Shown: positions 12,468-23,820, numbered from the stretch's first letter. The stretch is 64,000 bases of DNA from Hanleya hanleyi (GCA_036873755.1 JAVTVY010018693.1:1-64000), one strand, 5' to 3'. Numbers and translations: made by a program. The notes: generated by a model not told the origin, from the sequence alone.

Positions 12468-12852
12468 ATTAACGTGCTCTTTGTTCAACCTAACGCTCTG
12501 GGAGAAATTGACACACATGTTACACTAACGTGCGCTTTGTTCAACTTAACCACCAGGCAAACCATTGAGGCATATTTCTCCCTATAAGATAGAAAATGTT
12601 AGAATTAATTAGCTTGCCATCTTCGTTTCAATAACTATGACAAACGAATAATTTTGATTACATCGAAACTAAAAATTAATGTCGTCGAACTAGAATTACT
12701 GGTAGTATTCGAAATACGAAGATTGTCCTCATAGTGTCGGGCTTGTTCATATTCGTTCTGCGAGCGCGTTATGTTGGGCAATGGGCACGTTAGTCTAGTC
12801 TTCACGTCAATGATCCGAGAGCGTTATGTTGAACAGAGAGCACGGTAATAAC
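12468..12852. repeat. Foldback repeat with paired inverted modules
   Basis: The left arm has ACGTGCTCTTTGTTCAACCT and, further in, ACGTGCGCTTTGTTCAACTT. Inverse counterparts lie at about 12765-12850 (GTTGAACAGAGAGCACG and GTTGGGCAATGGGCACGTT). Probably a MITE; no target duplication was identified. Confidence 0.5.
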
Positions 12853-13198
12853 TTAAATGGCTTGTGAGAGTGAACGGGAACAATGTCCCAGGGCGAAATG
12901 TCTATGTTCATATCTTTCTCTTGAGAAAAATATGTCGTACCTGAGTTGCAAATAAGGAAAACATATCTTTTCAAGGTTATTAGATAGGAGCCGGATTTTA
13001 TCGGACATTATTTCCTTATACACCGGACTTGTCAGCTACTCGACCTGCCATATACATGTACACGAAAACAATTTACTTTGAAATATTTTTTTAGAGTTGA
13101 TCAATTTATATCAATTGTGTTTTGCTATGCTTCAGTTTTTGGATGAATGAAGTTGATCCTAGCTAAAATATGACCATGACAAATACTCGGCCTAATCT

Positions 13199-13485
13199 AA
13201 CATTACACGCGTCTGGTCCGTCATTCATAATTCAGCCGTCGTCCCTTGAAGTATAACCGCGTTTATAACCCAAAGACCTATTTCATATTCGATATAAAAG
13301 CATTAGCACCAAATTCAATAATAAAATCATAGTATACATAAGCTAGTTTCCTGCAAGAGAGAAGCGGTAAACAGCTTTCAATGACACCGGCAAGACATGA
13401 TGATGTTCCAAAAATATCAAATCCCTATCGCTGATCAGTATTCTTGGTTCATGTGATAGTAGTATATAAAGTGCATCTGGACCCT
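13199..13485 (-). mobile_element. Penelope-like copy, piece 1 of 4 (3' end)
   Basis: Common 3' UTR from ACGCGTCTGGTCCGTCATTC to about 13470. Interrupted at 13488 by a TIR element. The remaining pieces are at 16319-16423, 22105-22200 and 23529-23820. Confidence 0.75.
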
Positions 13486-13837
13486 TATTGACCTACTTCC
13501 GACAGGAGGCGCTGCGGAGCATGCGAAGCTCATATGGAATGAATTATTTATAAATAATTTCATGACAAATCCAACTAAGGTTAGAAAGTCCATATATAGC
13601 ACGATTTAGTCATAAATAGTGAGTATGTAAGACATTATGATTATTGAGAGATGGATTTTTGAAGTTCGACAATTTTCTGACTTCGGGCGAACGAACTGCC
13701 GCCATATTTGTTTAGCTCTAGCTTGTTCGTTTGTCGTTTATCATACTTCGAGATACATTTCTCAAAACAACCTTGCATTCGTTGAAAATGAAGTTCTTTA
13801 GGCTTACCTTGCTAACCAGGTTGCTGCCCGAGAGGTG

Positions 13838-14832
13838 TTATTATTCCACGCAAAGTGCCGTTATTCGCAAACGATAGCACCCGGAAAGTACTGCTATTCG
13901 TGGACGATAACACGCGCAAAGTGCCGTTATTCGCGGTCGATAACTCCCGCAAGTACCGTTATTGGCGGTCGATAAGGACCGCAGAGTGCCGTTATTCGCG
14001 GAAGATAACGCACCGCAGTGCCGTTATTCGCGGACGATAACGCCCCCCGAAGTGCCGTTATTCGCGGACGATAACACCCGCAAAGTACCGCTATTCGTGG
14101 ACGATAACACCCGCAAATTGCCGTTATTCGCAAACGATAGCACCCGCAAAGTACCGTTATTCGCGGACGATAACACGCGCAAAGTACCGTTATTTGCGGA
14201 CGATAACTCCCGAAAAGTATCGTTATTCGCGGACGATAACACAAGCAAAGTACCGTTTTTTGCGGACGATAACACTCGCAATGTGCCGTTATTCGCGGAC
14301 TATCACACCCGCAAAGTACCGTTATTCACGGACGATAACACCCGCAAAGTGGCGTTATTGGCGGACGATAACATCCGCAAAGTGCCGTTAGTTGCGGACG
14401 ATAACACCCGCAAATTGCCGTTATTCGTGGACGATAACACCCGCAAATTACCGTCATTCGCGGACGATAACACTCGCAATGTGCCGTTATTCGCGGACGA
14501 TAACACCCGCAAAGTACCGTTAATCGCGGACGAAAGCACTCGCAAAGTACAGTTTTTCGCGGACGATAACACCCGTAAATTACCGTTTTTCGATAACAAC
14601 ACTCGCAAAGTCCCGTTATTCACGGACGATAACACCCGCAAAGAGCAGTTTTGTCGGACGATAACACCCGCAAAGTACCGTTATTCGTGGACGATAACAC
14701 CCGCAATGTGCCGTTATTCGCTGATAACGGCGATAACACCCGCAATGTGCCGTTATTCGATGACTATAACACAGGCAAAGTACCGCTATTCGCGGACGAT
14801 AACACCCGCAAAATACCGTTATTCCCGTCAGT
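13838..14832. repeat. 33-bp tandem satellite, about 30 copies
   Basis: The unit reads approximately GATAACACCCGCAAAGTGCC then GTTATTCGCGGAC. The period is a multiple of three, so several frames stay open, giving VPLFADDNTRK repeats on the plus strand and RVLSSANNGTL repeats on the minus strand. Each unit contains GTTAT...ATAAC, which can form a short hairpin. A protein-coding role is unlikely: there is no domain, both strands are equally open, and there is no conserved start. Confidence 0.9.
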
Positions 14833-14859
14833 TCAACGTCGCACCCATTCCGTCAGATG

Positions 14860-15600
14860 CTCCCTCACGCATGCTTCACATTGATACCCCACTCAACTGA
14901 ATCGGACCATCAGGGGCCTATATCGGCCCCAAAACGTTTATTTCCATACCCTTTGTCTACTGCGCATGCGCAGAATGACGTCAGTTCCACGTTTCGCCCA
15001 TCCCGTCGGATGCTCCTTCACTGGCGATACTCATTGACACGTTACTGGACTCAATCGGACCAATAGTGGCCCATATCGGCCCAAAAGGTCTATTTCCATA
15101 CACTTTGTCTAATGCGCATGCGCAGAATTACGTCAGGTCCACGTTTCACCCATCCCGTCGGATGCTCTTTCATGGGTGCTACACACTGACACCTCACTCG
15201 ACAGAATCGGACCATTGGGGCCCAGCTCGTCCCCAAAACGTCCATTTCCATACACTCTGTCTACTGCGCATGCGCAGAATGACGTCAGTTCCACGTCACA
15301 CCCATCCCGTCGGATGCTCCCTCACGTATGCTACACATTGATACCTCCCTCGGCCCAATCGGATCACTAGGGGCCCCTCTCGGCCCCAAAACGTCTATTT
15401 CCATATGCTTTATCTACTGCACATGCGCAGAATAAGGTTGGTTTCACGTCACACCCATCCCTTCGGATGCTCCTCCACATATGCTTTACAATGATACCTC
15501 ACTCGACCCAATCGGACCACTAGGGGCCCCTCTCGTCCTCAAAGCGTCCACCCAGCGCTATTTACCCATTACGCATGCGCACAGTGACTTTTTCAAGAAA
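14860..15600. repeat. Tandem GCGCATGCGC modules
   Basis: Units of about 175 bp repeat the series CCCATCCCGTCGGATGCTCC, CTCACTCGACC.AATCGGACCA, CCCCAAAACGTCTATTTCCATA, TACTGCGCATGCGCAGAATG. They resemble the modules of the right Polinton inverted repeat (37600-38340). Confidence 0.75.
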
Positions 15601-15744
15601 AATTAATCAATCGCTTCGGAACACCGCCCACTGTGTTCTACGTGGTGAGACGTGAACAACAAGATCCCATAACCCATACCGCAATGAACATGTGGTCCTC
15701 TGGTAGAGAGATGAGGCTATTTTCAACCTTGGTTTGTAGTATAT

Positions 15745-15815
15745 GACTCTTGGTGTAATGGATAACGTGTCTGTCTCTAGATAAAGCGACCCGGGTTCAA
15801 TTCCCGCTGGGATCC
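15745..15815 (+). tRNA. tRNA-Arg(UCU)-like sequence, degenerate
   Basis: A-box-like TGGTGTAATGGATAAC, a TCTCTAGATAAAG anticodon region with TCT, and a B-box GGGTTCAATTCCC are spaced as in a tRNA, 71 nt in all. The acceptor stem pairs poorly (two mismatches, two wobbles) and the outer T-stem pair is C-C. It is more likely a tRNA-derived repeat or pseudogene than a working tRNA. The boxes could still recruit RNA polymerase III. Confidence 0.45.
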
Positions 15816-15939
15816 TTTCCCTTCTCCCGCTGTACGGAGAAACTGAGGATTCCCCACTTACCATTTATAACGGGCAAATAGATGGCAATATTGTCGTGGA
15901 CCCTGTGCATTCCATTGATGCTTCGGAGGGGCAGATAAA

Positions 15940-16110
15940 GGCTATATATTCTCCCGGAGAGGGCCGGAGAGCGCCGGAGATTGCCGGAGATGACCGGACA
16001 TTATATTTCCGGATCATTGCCGAAGATGACCGAACATTATATTCCCGAAGATTGCCGGAGAGTCTCCTGACGAAAATTGCCGGAGAGTCTCCCCCCGCGT
16101 ATTTGAAGTC
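15940..16110. repeat. CCGGAGA-type imperfect minisatellite
   Basis: GCCGGAGA and CCGGACATTATATT/CCGAACATTATATT variants recur in tandem. Downstream, at about 16235-16290, the palindrome GATCACGTGATC and near-copies appear. The CCGG-rich phrase also occurs near 5930-5975. Confidence 0.55.
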
Positions 16111-16318
16111 TCGGGACTATTTTCTCTTCGCGGAGGCTTCTTCCCGAGACGGCATCACTGCCAGACCGCATCACCGCGGAGGAATACATGTCCCGGGGTC
16201 ACTTCCGGTCACGTGACGGAACTATAGTGACCTTGACCTCTCGATCACATGATCTTGACCTCTTGATCACGTGATCGTCACGTGAGCTCCGCAGCGCCCC
16301 TTGTCGGAAGTAGGTCAA

Positions 16319-16423
16319 TATGGATAGTCGTCATCTAGATAATGATGTATCTCAGTCACGCTTTGATTGTGATGTGAGGATATTGAAGTGCATGAGTTCA
16401 CATGGACCCTAGCCCCGGGTTAA
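16319..16423 (-). mobile_element. Penelope-like copy, piece 2 of 4
   Basis: AGTCGTCATCTAGATAATGA through CCCCGGGTTAA, part of the common 3' UTR. It is cut at the TTAA (16420-16423) by the next element. Confidence 0.75.
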
Positions 16424-16599
16424 GCTACGTACACATGTATACGATTATCCGATAACGACAATGCGGCAACGACAATACGGCAACAGCAACGACAACGGTA
16501 ATGCGTTTTGGTGTACACATGACTACGGCTATAAGTATAAAAGCGGATGCGACCTGAGAACATTTCGAACTGCACTCACCTGAGAACATTTCGAACTGT

Positions 16600-17240
16600 C
16601 AGATAAGATCGACAAACTTGAGAGCAGTGTATTTGATCTACAACGCGAAAATGATCTCCTGAAAAATGAGATGAAAGAAACCAGCAAAAAAATGGCGGGA
16701 GATATGGAAACAATAGAAAGCCTACAGCGTAGAGTCGAACAACTAGAAAGAAAGACCAACGATAACGAGCAATATTCCAGGAAAGAAAGTATTAGAATTT
16801 TCGGGATACAAGGAGACAGCCAGGATGAGAAAATAGAAGAGTGCACGCAAAAAGCTGTTGATATGTTGAATGACAAACTAAAAATGGAGGTTAAGCTGTC
16901 TGATGTTGACATAGCTCATCGTTGTGGTACGTATCGCCCAGGAGTGGAGCAAAAACCGAGGGGTGTACTTGTCAAGTTCATGTCGGTCAGGCATAAAAAT
17001 GAAAGTATACAGAAACGAAGGGCCCTGAAGTCGACAGGAATTGTGATCAAAGAGGATCTTACTTACCACAATCAACAGCTGCTCCGGAGTGTATCAGATA
17101 GCGAGCTAGTCCAGTCTGCTTGGTCTAAAAATGGCAAGATCTTCGCCAGAACCTGGAAAGGAGACATTCAGCACATAACTTCTTATGCCAGTCCTAGACA
17201 ACTTAAGGAGGTGTCACACCCACGGGAAAACCCGCTCTAG
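16600..17240 (+). pseudogene. LINE ORF1-like protein (coiled coil + RRM-like)
   Basis: The frame is open from about 16600, with the first ATG at 16671 (189 codons). An N-terminal heptad region (IDKLE...LQRRVEQLERKTND) is followed by SRKESIRIFGI, DVDIAHRCG, PRGVLVKF and TGIVIKEDLT. This is the coiled coil/RRM layout of L1-type ORF1 nucleic-acid chaperones. It precedes the endonuclease-RT frame by 1.4 kb and is presumably ORF1 of the same element, although an independent insertion cannot be excluded. The frame itself looks intact. Confidence 0.65.
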
Positions 17241-17689
17241 TTTGGGACAACAGGCAAGTGGTAATTAACTCTACAAAAACACTGACAGACAAATTATGAT
17301 TAATATTATCATGAAAATGTGTGAAAAGCAGAGACACTGACATAAGACATTCGCCTGTCCAGATAAACAGTATGACTAAAGAACACCCGATATGCTTATA
17401 ACTATTTGCTCTAGTGTATTAGTACCTGAAACAATCAGCTATTTTTTGAGGAAGAGATTAAATTTGCTCTACACGATACCTGTATATGGCTAGTCACACA
17501 TGTCTAGTTAATCATCATAGTTATGACTAAAGTACTGTTGCCTTTGTCCAATGATATACTCTCAAGTAGCTGTTGATTGGAGAGACACATAATGTATTTT
17601 TCTTCGAACATTCATTTTAGTACAGTTCTTAACAAATTGCTCCAAACTATATCTACTGATATATACCCAGATGAAGTACATCAACTGAT

Positions 17690-18415
17690 CTCTAAACTAA
17701 GTACTCCCACGTTTGCATTCACTTAGTTCATACTCTATATAGTATTGATGGTGCTCCCATGTATGCATTCATCAAGTTCATACCCTATATACTGTTGATG
17801 GTGCTTCCATGTATGCATACACTATGTTCATACCCTATATAGTATTGATGGTGCTCCCATGTATGCATACACTATCTTCATACCCTGTATACTATCTATG
17901 GTGCTTCCATGTATGCATACACTGAGTTCATACCCTGTATAATATTGATGGTGCACCCATGTATGCATACACTGGGTTCATACCCTATATAGAATTGATG
18001 GTGCTCCCATGTATGCATACACTAAAGTTCATACCCTGTATAATATTGATGGTGTACCCATGTGTGCATACACTGGGTTCATACCCTATATAGTATTGAT
18101 GGTGCTCCCATGTATGCATACACTGGGTTCATACCCTATATAGTATTGATGGTGCTTCCATGTATGCATACAATAAGTTCATACCCTGTATGATATTGAT
18201 GGTGCGCCCATGTATGCATACACTGGGTTCATACCCTATATAGAATTGATGGTGCTCCCATGTATGCATACACTTAAGTTCATACCCTGTATAATATTGA
18301 TGGTGCACCCATGTATGCATACACTAAGTTCATACCCTGTACAGTATTGATGGTGCTCCCATGTATGCATTCACCAAGTTCATACCCTGTATAGTATTGA
18401 TGGTGCTCTTGTACT
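17690..18415. repeat. 50-51-bp minisatellite, about 14 copies
   Basis: The unit contains TTCATACCCTATATAGTATT, GATGGTGCTCCCATGTATGC and ATACACTGG. It lies between the LINE ORF1-like frame and the endonuclease-RT frame. Frames through it are shadows. Confidence 0.9.
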
Positions 18416-18610
18416 GGTGCCGATGGCCCGCCTATGATATTGGTTTGGTCATCATTTTCATGTTTAACAGTTTCTCTATTTTCTTTTGTATATATGTTGT
18501 AATTTATAAAATGATTGTTAGAGTGACTTACCCATCATCATCTGCCATTTCATGTTCCTTACCTGCTGGGAAACTCGTTCAGTTAATTCACTATCTTCGC
18601 GTATCTTACT

Positions 18611-21600
18611 GTGGATAATAATTCCGTAACTACGGAGGGAGTTTCACACGAGAATCCCTTCTCTTCACTTCCTTTCTTTGTCGACCACATTCCGGAACCT
18701 GTTGAACATTCATCTTTACCTGTTGATACATTGAACCTTGAATTTATAGAAAACATGTGCTTTAATCCAATTGAACTTAATGATATTGACCATAGACAAA
18801 CTGAAATAGATGATAACGAATATGAAATCTCCCACTGGAACAATATTAATATCCACCAATCTAACTACTTCACTGATACATCTTTTCTGAATGAACCCAA
18901 ACTCCAAGACAATACTTCAAACTTATCGTTCCTACACCTTAATGCTAGAAGCCTCAGTAAACATATTACCGAAATTACAGGCTTCCTTCACAACTTACAA
19001 CACGAATTTTCCGTTATTGGCTCTCAGAAAGCTGGTTAAACCCAACGACAGAACTGCTCTTCGACATACCAGGATATAAACCGTTCCCTTTATCTAGAAG
19101 CAATAAAAGAGGAGGTGGTGTTATTTTATACGTAAACGATAAAATACAAATCTGCAAAATACGGGAAGATCTTTCATATAGCGATAGAAATGGTGAATTC
19201 GAATCTCTTTTCGTTGAAATGGAAGTAGACAAGACCAAATATATAGTAGGAATATTATATCGTCCCCCTGACAAAAACGTCACACACCTAAACAATCATT
19301 TACTCTCAGTTCTGAAGTCATCTGATATCGGGGAAAATAGATGTGTTCTGATGGGAGATTTTAATATAGATTTGTTTAGAACTAATCAACATAACCCCAC
19401 TCTAGATTCCTAGACATAATGAAATCCCACTATTTTTTCCCTCAAATCACAAAACCAACGCGCGTTCGGTCTCGTTCCGCCACATTAATTGATAATATAT
19501 TTATTAACTTTCACGAAGATAACTTACTATCCGGTATTTTTCTGACTGACATCACCGATCACTTCCCCATCTTTCATATACTCAAATCTAAGCCACATTC
19601 TCAACCACCTACTCAAAATATAACTTTTCGAAAGGTCACGCAAGAAAAAAAAGATGTGTTCATACAAAGAATACAAGGGACCAACTGGGAAGACGTGATT
19701 AGTAACGACAACGATGTTGACACGGCTCTAGACCAATTCCTGACTAATTTTACAAATATATACAACGAATGCTTCCCACTTACAACTGTCAAATCAACAA
19801 AAAAGAAGATATTAAAGCCTTGGATTACTGATGGTATTTTGAAGTCTATACATGAAAAAAATAAATTGTATCGGCTATATTTGGTTACCTCAGATAATAA
19901 TGCACATGAAAAGTATAGAAAATATAGAAATAAACTGAATAATACAATAAGACTCTCAAAAAAGAATTACTTTGAGGATAAATTCAATGCTAGTAATCAT
20001 GACATAAAAGGCACGTGGCAAGTATTAAGTCAACTAATGAACCGAAAAATATCAACCCAGTTGCCATCGTCGTTTAGTGTAGATGGACAATTGATATCCG
20101 ATAATGAAGTCATTGCTTCGAAGTTCAATGAGTATTTCAACTCTGTCGCTGCGAAGTTAGACTCTGAAATACCAGATACTGGTGCCAACTTTAAAGATTA
20201 CTTGGATAATCCTACGCTTAACAATTTTCAATTTTCTCCTGTAACTCCAACTCTTGTGAAGCAAACAATAATGAATCTCAAACCAGCATCACCGGGACTA
20301 GATGGAATTCGAACCTCTTTGGTTAAGCTTGTCTGTGACTATATATCTACACCTTTGTCCTTTATTATGAACTTGTCCTTTTCTTCCGGTATTGTTCCAG
20401 ACGTCTATAAATCTGCCAAAATAACGCCAATCTTCAAATCTGGGGATCCATCTGTATTTTCAAATTACAGACCGATTTCTGTACTTCCTTCTTTCAGTAA
20501 AATATTGGAAAAGCTTTCTGTTTCCATGGTAATGGATTTCTTGGATTCTAATGATATACTATCTAACAACCAGTATGGATTTCGATCTAACCATTCCACA
20601 TCTCTTGCAGCTTGCTCACTATATGATGCACTTACCACAGCCAAAGAATAAAAAAATTATAGTATAGTCACCTTCCTTGATCTATCTAAAGCTTTCGACA
20701 CCGTTAATCATGATATACTACTCTCGAAATTAAATCATTATGGTTTCAGGGGCATTTCGAATAATTGGTGTCTCAAACCTACTTAAAATCATACTATTTG
20801 CAGATGACACGAGTACTATTTACTCATGCAAAAATGCTAGACAGGCATTCCTTACCATGACACAGGAATTGGAAAAATTCTACAAGTGGTTCTGTGCAAA
20901 TCGGTTATCACTAAATATTAATAAAACGAAATACATGTTAGTTAAACCAAACACCAAGCAAAAAGTGACTGATTTACCAATTCTGACTATTGCGGGAACA
21001 GAAGTTGCAATCGTCGAAAAATTAAAATTTTTAGGTATAATTTTCAACGGTCGACTAAGTTGGACAGATCATATAAAGTATATCTGTAACAAGATCTCTA
21101 GAAATATAGGAGTAATAAACTGTATTAAGACCTCGATAAACAAGAAAACCCTCTATATTTTGTATTACTCTTTGATTTATCCATACATGTCTTATTGCAA
21201 TATTCTCTGGGGAAATACTTATGTCACTCATTTAAATCCATTGCTTTTGCTACAGAAGAGGGCTTTACGTTTGATTACTCTATCTAAAAAACTCGAACAC
21301 ACAGAACCCCTATTTAAAAAGATGAACATCCTTCATATTTCTAAGTTGAATATCTACTCAACACTTCTCCTAGCACATAAAGTTTTTCATAACCCAAATC
21401 AATTGCCAAAATTTTTCCAAATCTACATCAGAAAACAATCATCAATAAATCGTTATAACACACGTGGTTGTCGTTTCAATCTATACAGGCCATTTTACTT
21501 ATCCAATGTATCATACTACACAGTCAAAATAGCTGGACCACGAGAGTGGAATAAACTGCCCTCCTCGTTCAAAGAAATTTTATCCACATCTCTCTTTAAA

Positions 21601-21633
21601 TCTAAACTCAAATCCTATCTTATCAATAACTAA
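18611..21633 (+). pseudogene. CR1/L2-like LINE ORF2: endonuclease + reverse transcriptase, broken
   Basis: Collinear pieces encode an APE-type endonuclease (LHLNARSL, SRSNKRGGGVILYV, GILYRPPD, MGDFNID, LIDNIF, DITDHFPI) and a reverse transcriptase ([61 protein letters not shown]). The C-terminus has VKIAGPREWNKLP. Breaks are a frameshift near 19020, a stop near 19413, a stop at about 20651, and a deletion near 20755 that removes the RT segment with the PQG motif (motif B). The copy is therefore dead. It sits inside the TTAA element and ends in an AATC-type tail. The clade assignment is tentative. Confidence 0.85.
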
Positions 21634-21835
21634 CCAGTTTCACAGCAGGAGTTGATTCTGACCCATGTATGACTCCGTCAACAGAAATGCCATCTTTAAT
21701 CTCTCCTCAGGGATAGAACAAGCCCCATGGGGCTTTATTCCCGCCAGTATTTAATTATGTATCCAGTTGTAATATGTACATATATTTATATACGTTGGTA
21801 TTGGTGAATAAACAATCAATCAATCAATCAATCAA
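21634..21835 (+). other. LINE 3' UTR with AATC repeat tail
   Basis: Contains GGGATAGAACAAGCCCCATG, also found at about 27385 and thus typical of this LINE. It ends in a run of CAAT/AATC repeats at 21810-21835, as CR1/L2-group elements do. Confidence 0.75.
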
Positions 21836-22104
21836 AAACCTCTACAAGCCCTAAAAAGCGCGTGTGTTGCTGCTGTGACGTCATAAAACCGCACGACTTA
21901 TGTCCGACAACGGCAAAAAATCGCTCCAGAACCGATTCCAATAATAGACGGATAACAGACGGATAGTCTTATCGCACTATCGTAATCATTACGCATTCGT
22001 ATGTACGGACCAATTCATTTTCCTACGATCGATTTTTTTGCCGTTGCCGTATTGTCGTTGCCGCATTGTCGTTATCGGATAATCGTATACATGTGTACGT
22101 AGCT

Positions 22105-22200
22105 TTAATCGGAATTAGACACAAGTTACGAAACGTAACGCCATAGATCTTACACGCTACGCTCGTATTTTGCTATCAGCATGCGACATGTATCATCAAA
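22105..22200 (-). mobile_element. Penelope-like copy, piece 3 of 4
   Basis: AGACACAAGTTACGAAACGT and following codons of the RT C-terminus, down to ...CATCAAA at 22200. Interrupted there by the next insertion. Confidence 0.75.
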
Positions 22201-22627
22201 GGACGAGTTGCAGTAAGATGGATTTCTGTCCCATAGGTGTTGCACTGAGAAACAGAATTCTCATTTTAGCAGTAAAACAGTCCACTTCTAATATTTCAAA
22301 GTAAAACAATAGCTGGTAAAACACAAGAAAACTCGATCCCAAATTATGCATGATGTGCGTGTTAATAGGATGTAAAAACGTGCAAATGTGCGTTTTTTCA
22401 CTTTTTGGAGGAATTCCCATAGTATTTTCCTAAATTCCGGGGGAAAAACACCTCGCAAACCAAATTCATTCTGATATTAATTTCGTTATTATATAATCAT
22501 GCTCTACTTCTGTTAATTTCATTCTGGCTCAAGAAATGCTCTTTGTTAAAAATTGAAAAATCAATTCGTTGTTTTTTACAACCTGGCACGTAATTCCAAA
22601 TATGTCACTGAAATCAGCGATTGCACC

Positions 22628-22700
22628 AGTGGCCGTGTGGTGAGTTCGTACGCCTTGGTGACTCACGGTAGGGTTTAGTGAGTTCGAATCATGTCGCTAA
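22628..22700 (+). repeat. tRNA-like (SINE-like) sequence
   Basis: GTGGCCGTGTGGTGAGTT resembles an A box and GAGTTCGAATC a B box at tRNA-like spacing. No convincing cloverleaf was drawn, so at best this is a SINE head. Confidence 0.25.
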
Positions 22701-22888
22701 CATGAATATTTTTTCGTGTCCATAAACACTTGCGATTTTTTTCTTCGAATTGTGAAGCATAATAGAGCTTTACTATGTCTTCATTGACAATTAAAATTAT
22801 AGATTGTAGATGTAATTTGACAAGAATATTCGCGCACATGCGGGCAGTGTTACAGTGTACATGTATGCCTGTCGTTGGATAACTGTTC

Positions 22889-23042
22889 TACACGCTTAAA
22901 ACTAAAGTGTTGTAAAGTGTTGAAATAACACTTTAAGTGTGTCCACAGGGACTGCACTTTAAAGTGCTGTCCCTGTGGACACACTTAAAGGGTTATTGCA
23001 ACACTTTACGAGTAGGTTTCGACACTTAGTTTTAAGCGTGTA
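22889..23042. mobile_element. 154-bp palindromic MITE
   Basis: TACACGCTTAAAACTAAAGT at the left is nearly inverted at the right end. In the centre, CTTTAAGTGTGTCCACAGGG... and its perfect inverse flank a 16-nt loop. It lies inside the 22201-23528 element. Confidence 0.75.
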
Positions 23043-23528
23043 CCTTCAAGTCAACCAAAAACTTTTTTATTTGTCAATTTTCGCTCAAATCTATTGTGTT
23101 GAAAGCATCAGAGAAGCCGATTTATATAATTTTTGAGTGACCGACTGTTGTCAGCATGGGTGCCACATTTGTAAAGGTGAAATGCGAACTGTGTGTCAGA
23201 CTTCTACCGTTAGACCAAACAAGAGAATTGTCAGTTTAACAATTTGATTGGGCTCAGGGTGAATGTCCACGATATGTAGAGGGCGGTTTAACAAATCTAC
23301 TCGTGGAAACCGTCGACAGGCAACACCCAAGGCTACGCCTCCCGGATCCACAGTAAGTACAGTACCCACATAAATTCGTTTGGAGTGGCCTAACCTCAAA
23401 CCGGTGTTCTTCATTTTTAGACATGAGGATTCCGCTGTTTCGCACAGCGTCATTGAGCTTCCACAAAATAGCGACTTGACAATATAAGGTCAGGGTAGTT
23501 CCGCCCGCTATCTTACCGCAACTCGTCC

Positions 23529-23820
23529 TTTGAAAGACTTAGTGTGGAGGCGCTTGATTGTATAGCCCTGTTTTATAAGTTTCTGCAGCAATGTTTTGTG
23601 GCGCTGATTAAAATCGTCACATCTAACACATGATCTAGCAAATACTCTAGGCGAGATATGTATATGCCATATGTAGGTCCCACTGGAATATCACTGTCCA
23701 GAAAGGGATAGTTTACGATGTCGAAATTGTAATCATCTCCTTTGTCATAAAGTCTACGAGGGAGAAGGCCCGCTTCATTTTAAACGAGAAGTAGGTCTAA
23801 ATGTGATGTGCCGGTTAACC
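23529..23820 (-). pseudogene. Penelope-like copy, piece 4 of 4 (RT C-terminal codons)
   Basis: The minus strand encodes the end of the RT frame homologous to about 53990-54260. Homology stops near 23815, so the copy is 5' truncated. With the three pieces at 13199, 16319 and 22105 it forms one element of under 1 kb spread over 10.6 kb. Confidence 0.75.

Larger units (their letters stand above)
13488..16318. mobile_element. TA-flanked TIR element carrying a 33-bp satellite
   Basis: The left end TTGACCTACTTCCGACA(GGAGGCGCTGCGGAGC) and its inverse at 16286-16318 match over 33 bp with two mismatches. TA flanks both ends (13486-13487 and 16319-16320). The element interrupts the Penelope-like copy. 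Inside are the 33-bp array, GCGCATGCGC modules, a tRNA-like sequence and CCGGAGA-rich repeats. No transposase was seen, so it is non-autonomous if mobile. Confidence 0.65.
16424..22104. mobile_element. TTAA-flanked DNA element with 61-bp TIRs, host to a LINE
   Basis: The first 61 bp from 16424 (GCTACGTACACATGTATACG...) are perfectly inverted at 22043-22103. TTAA lies immediately outside both ends (16420-16423 and 22105-22108), as for piggyBac-type elements. The uninterrupted site is visible at 32825-32845. No transposase gene was seen; most of the interior is a later LINE insertion. The element's own sequence appears to be about 16424-16560 and 21836-22104. Confidence 0.8.
22201..23528. mobile_element. 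TIR element without target-site duplication
   Basis: The left end GGACGAGTTGCAGTAAGAT and right end ATCTTACCGCAACTCGTCC are inverted with one mismatch. The flanks ...CAAA and TTTGA... rejoin exactly to the uninterrupted AAATTT seen in the other copies (for example 32919-32924), so no duplication was made. It contains a palindromic MITE and a tRNA-like stretch. No transposase seen. Confidence 0.6.

Noticed and set aside
13962..14900. 312-codon frame of DDNTRKVPLFA repeats as a protein gene
   Set aside because: It is the translation of a 33-bp satellite; the minus strand is open as well, and there is no domain or conserved start.
18129..18320. Repeated HTWVHHQYYTGYE frame
   Set aside because: Translation of the 50-bp minisatellite.
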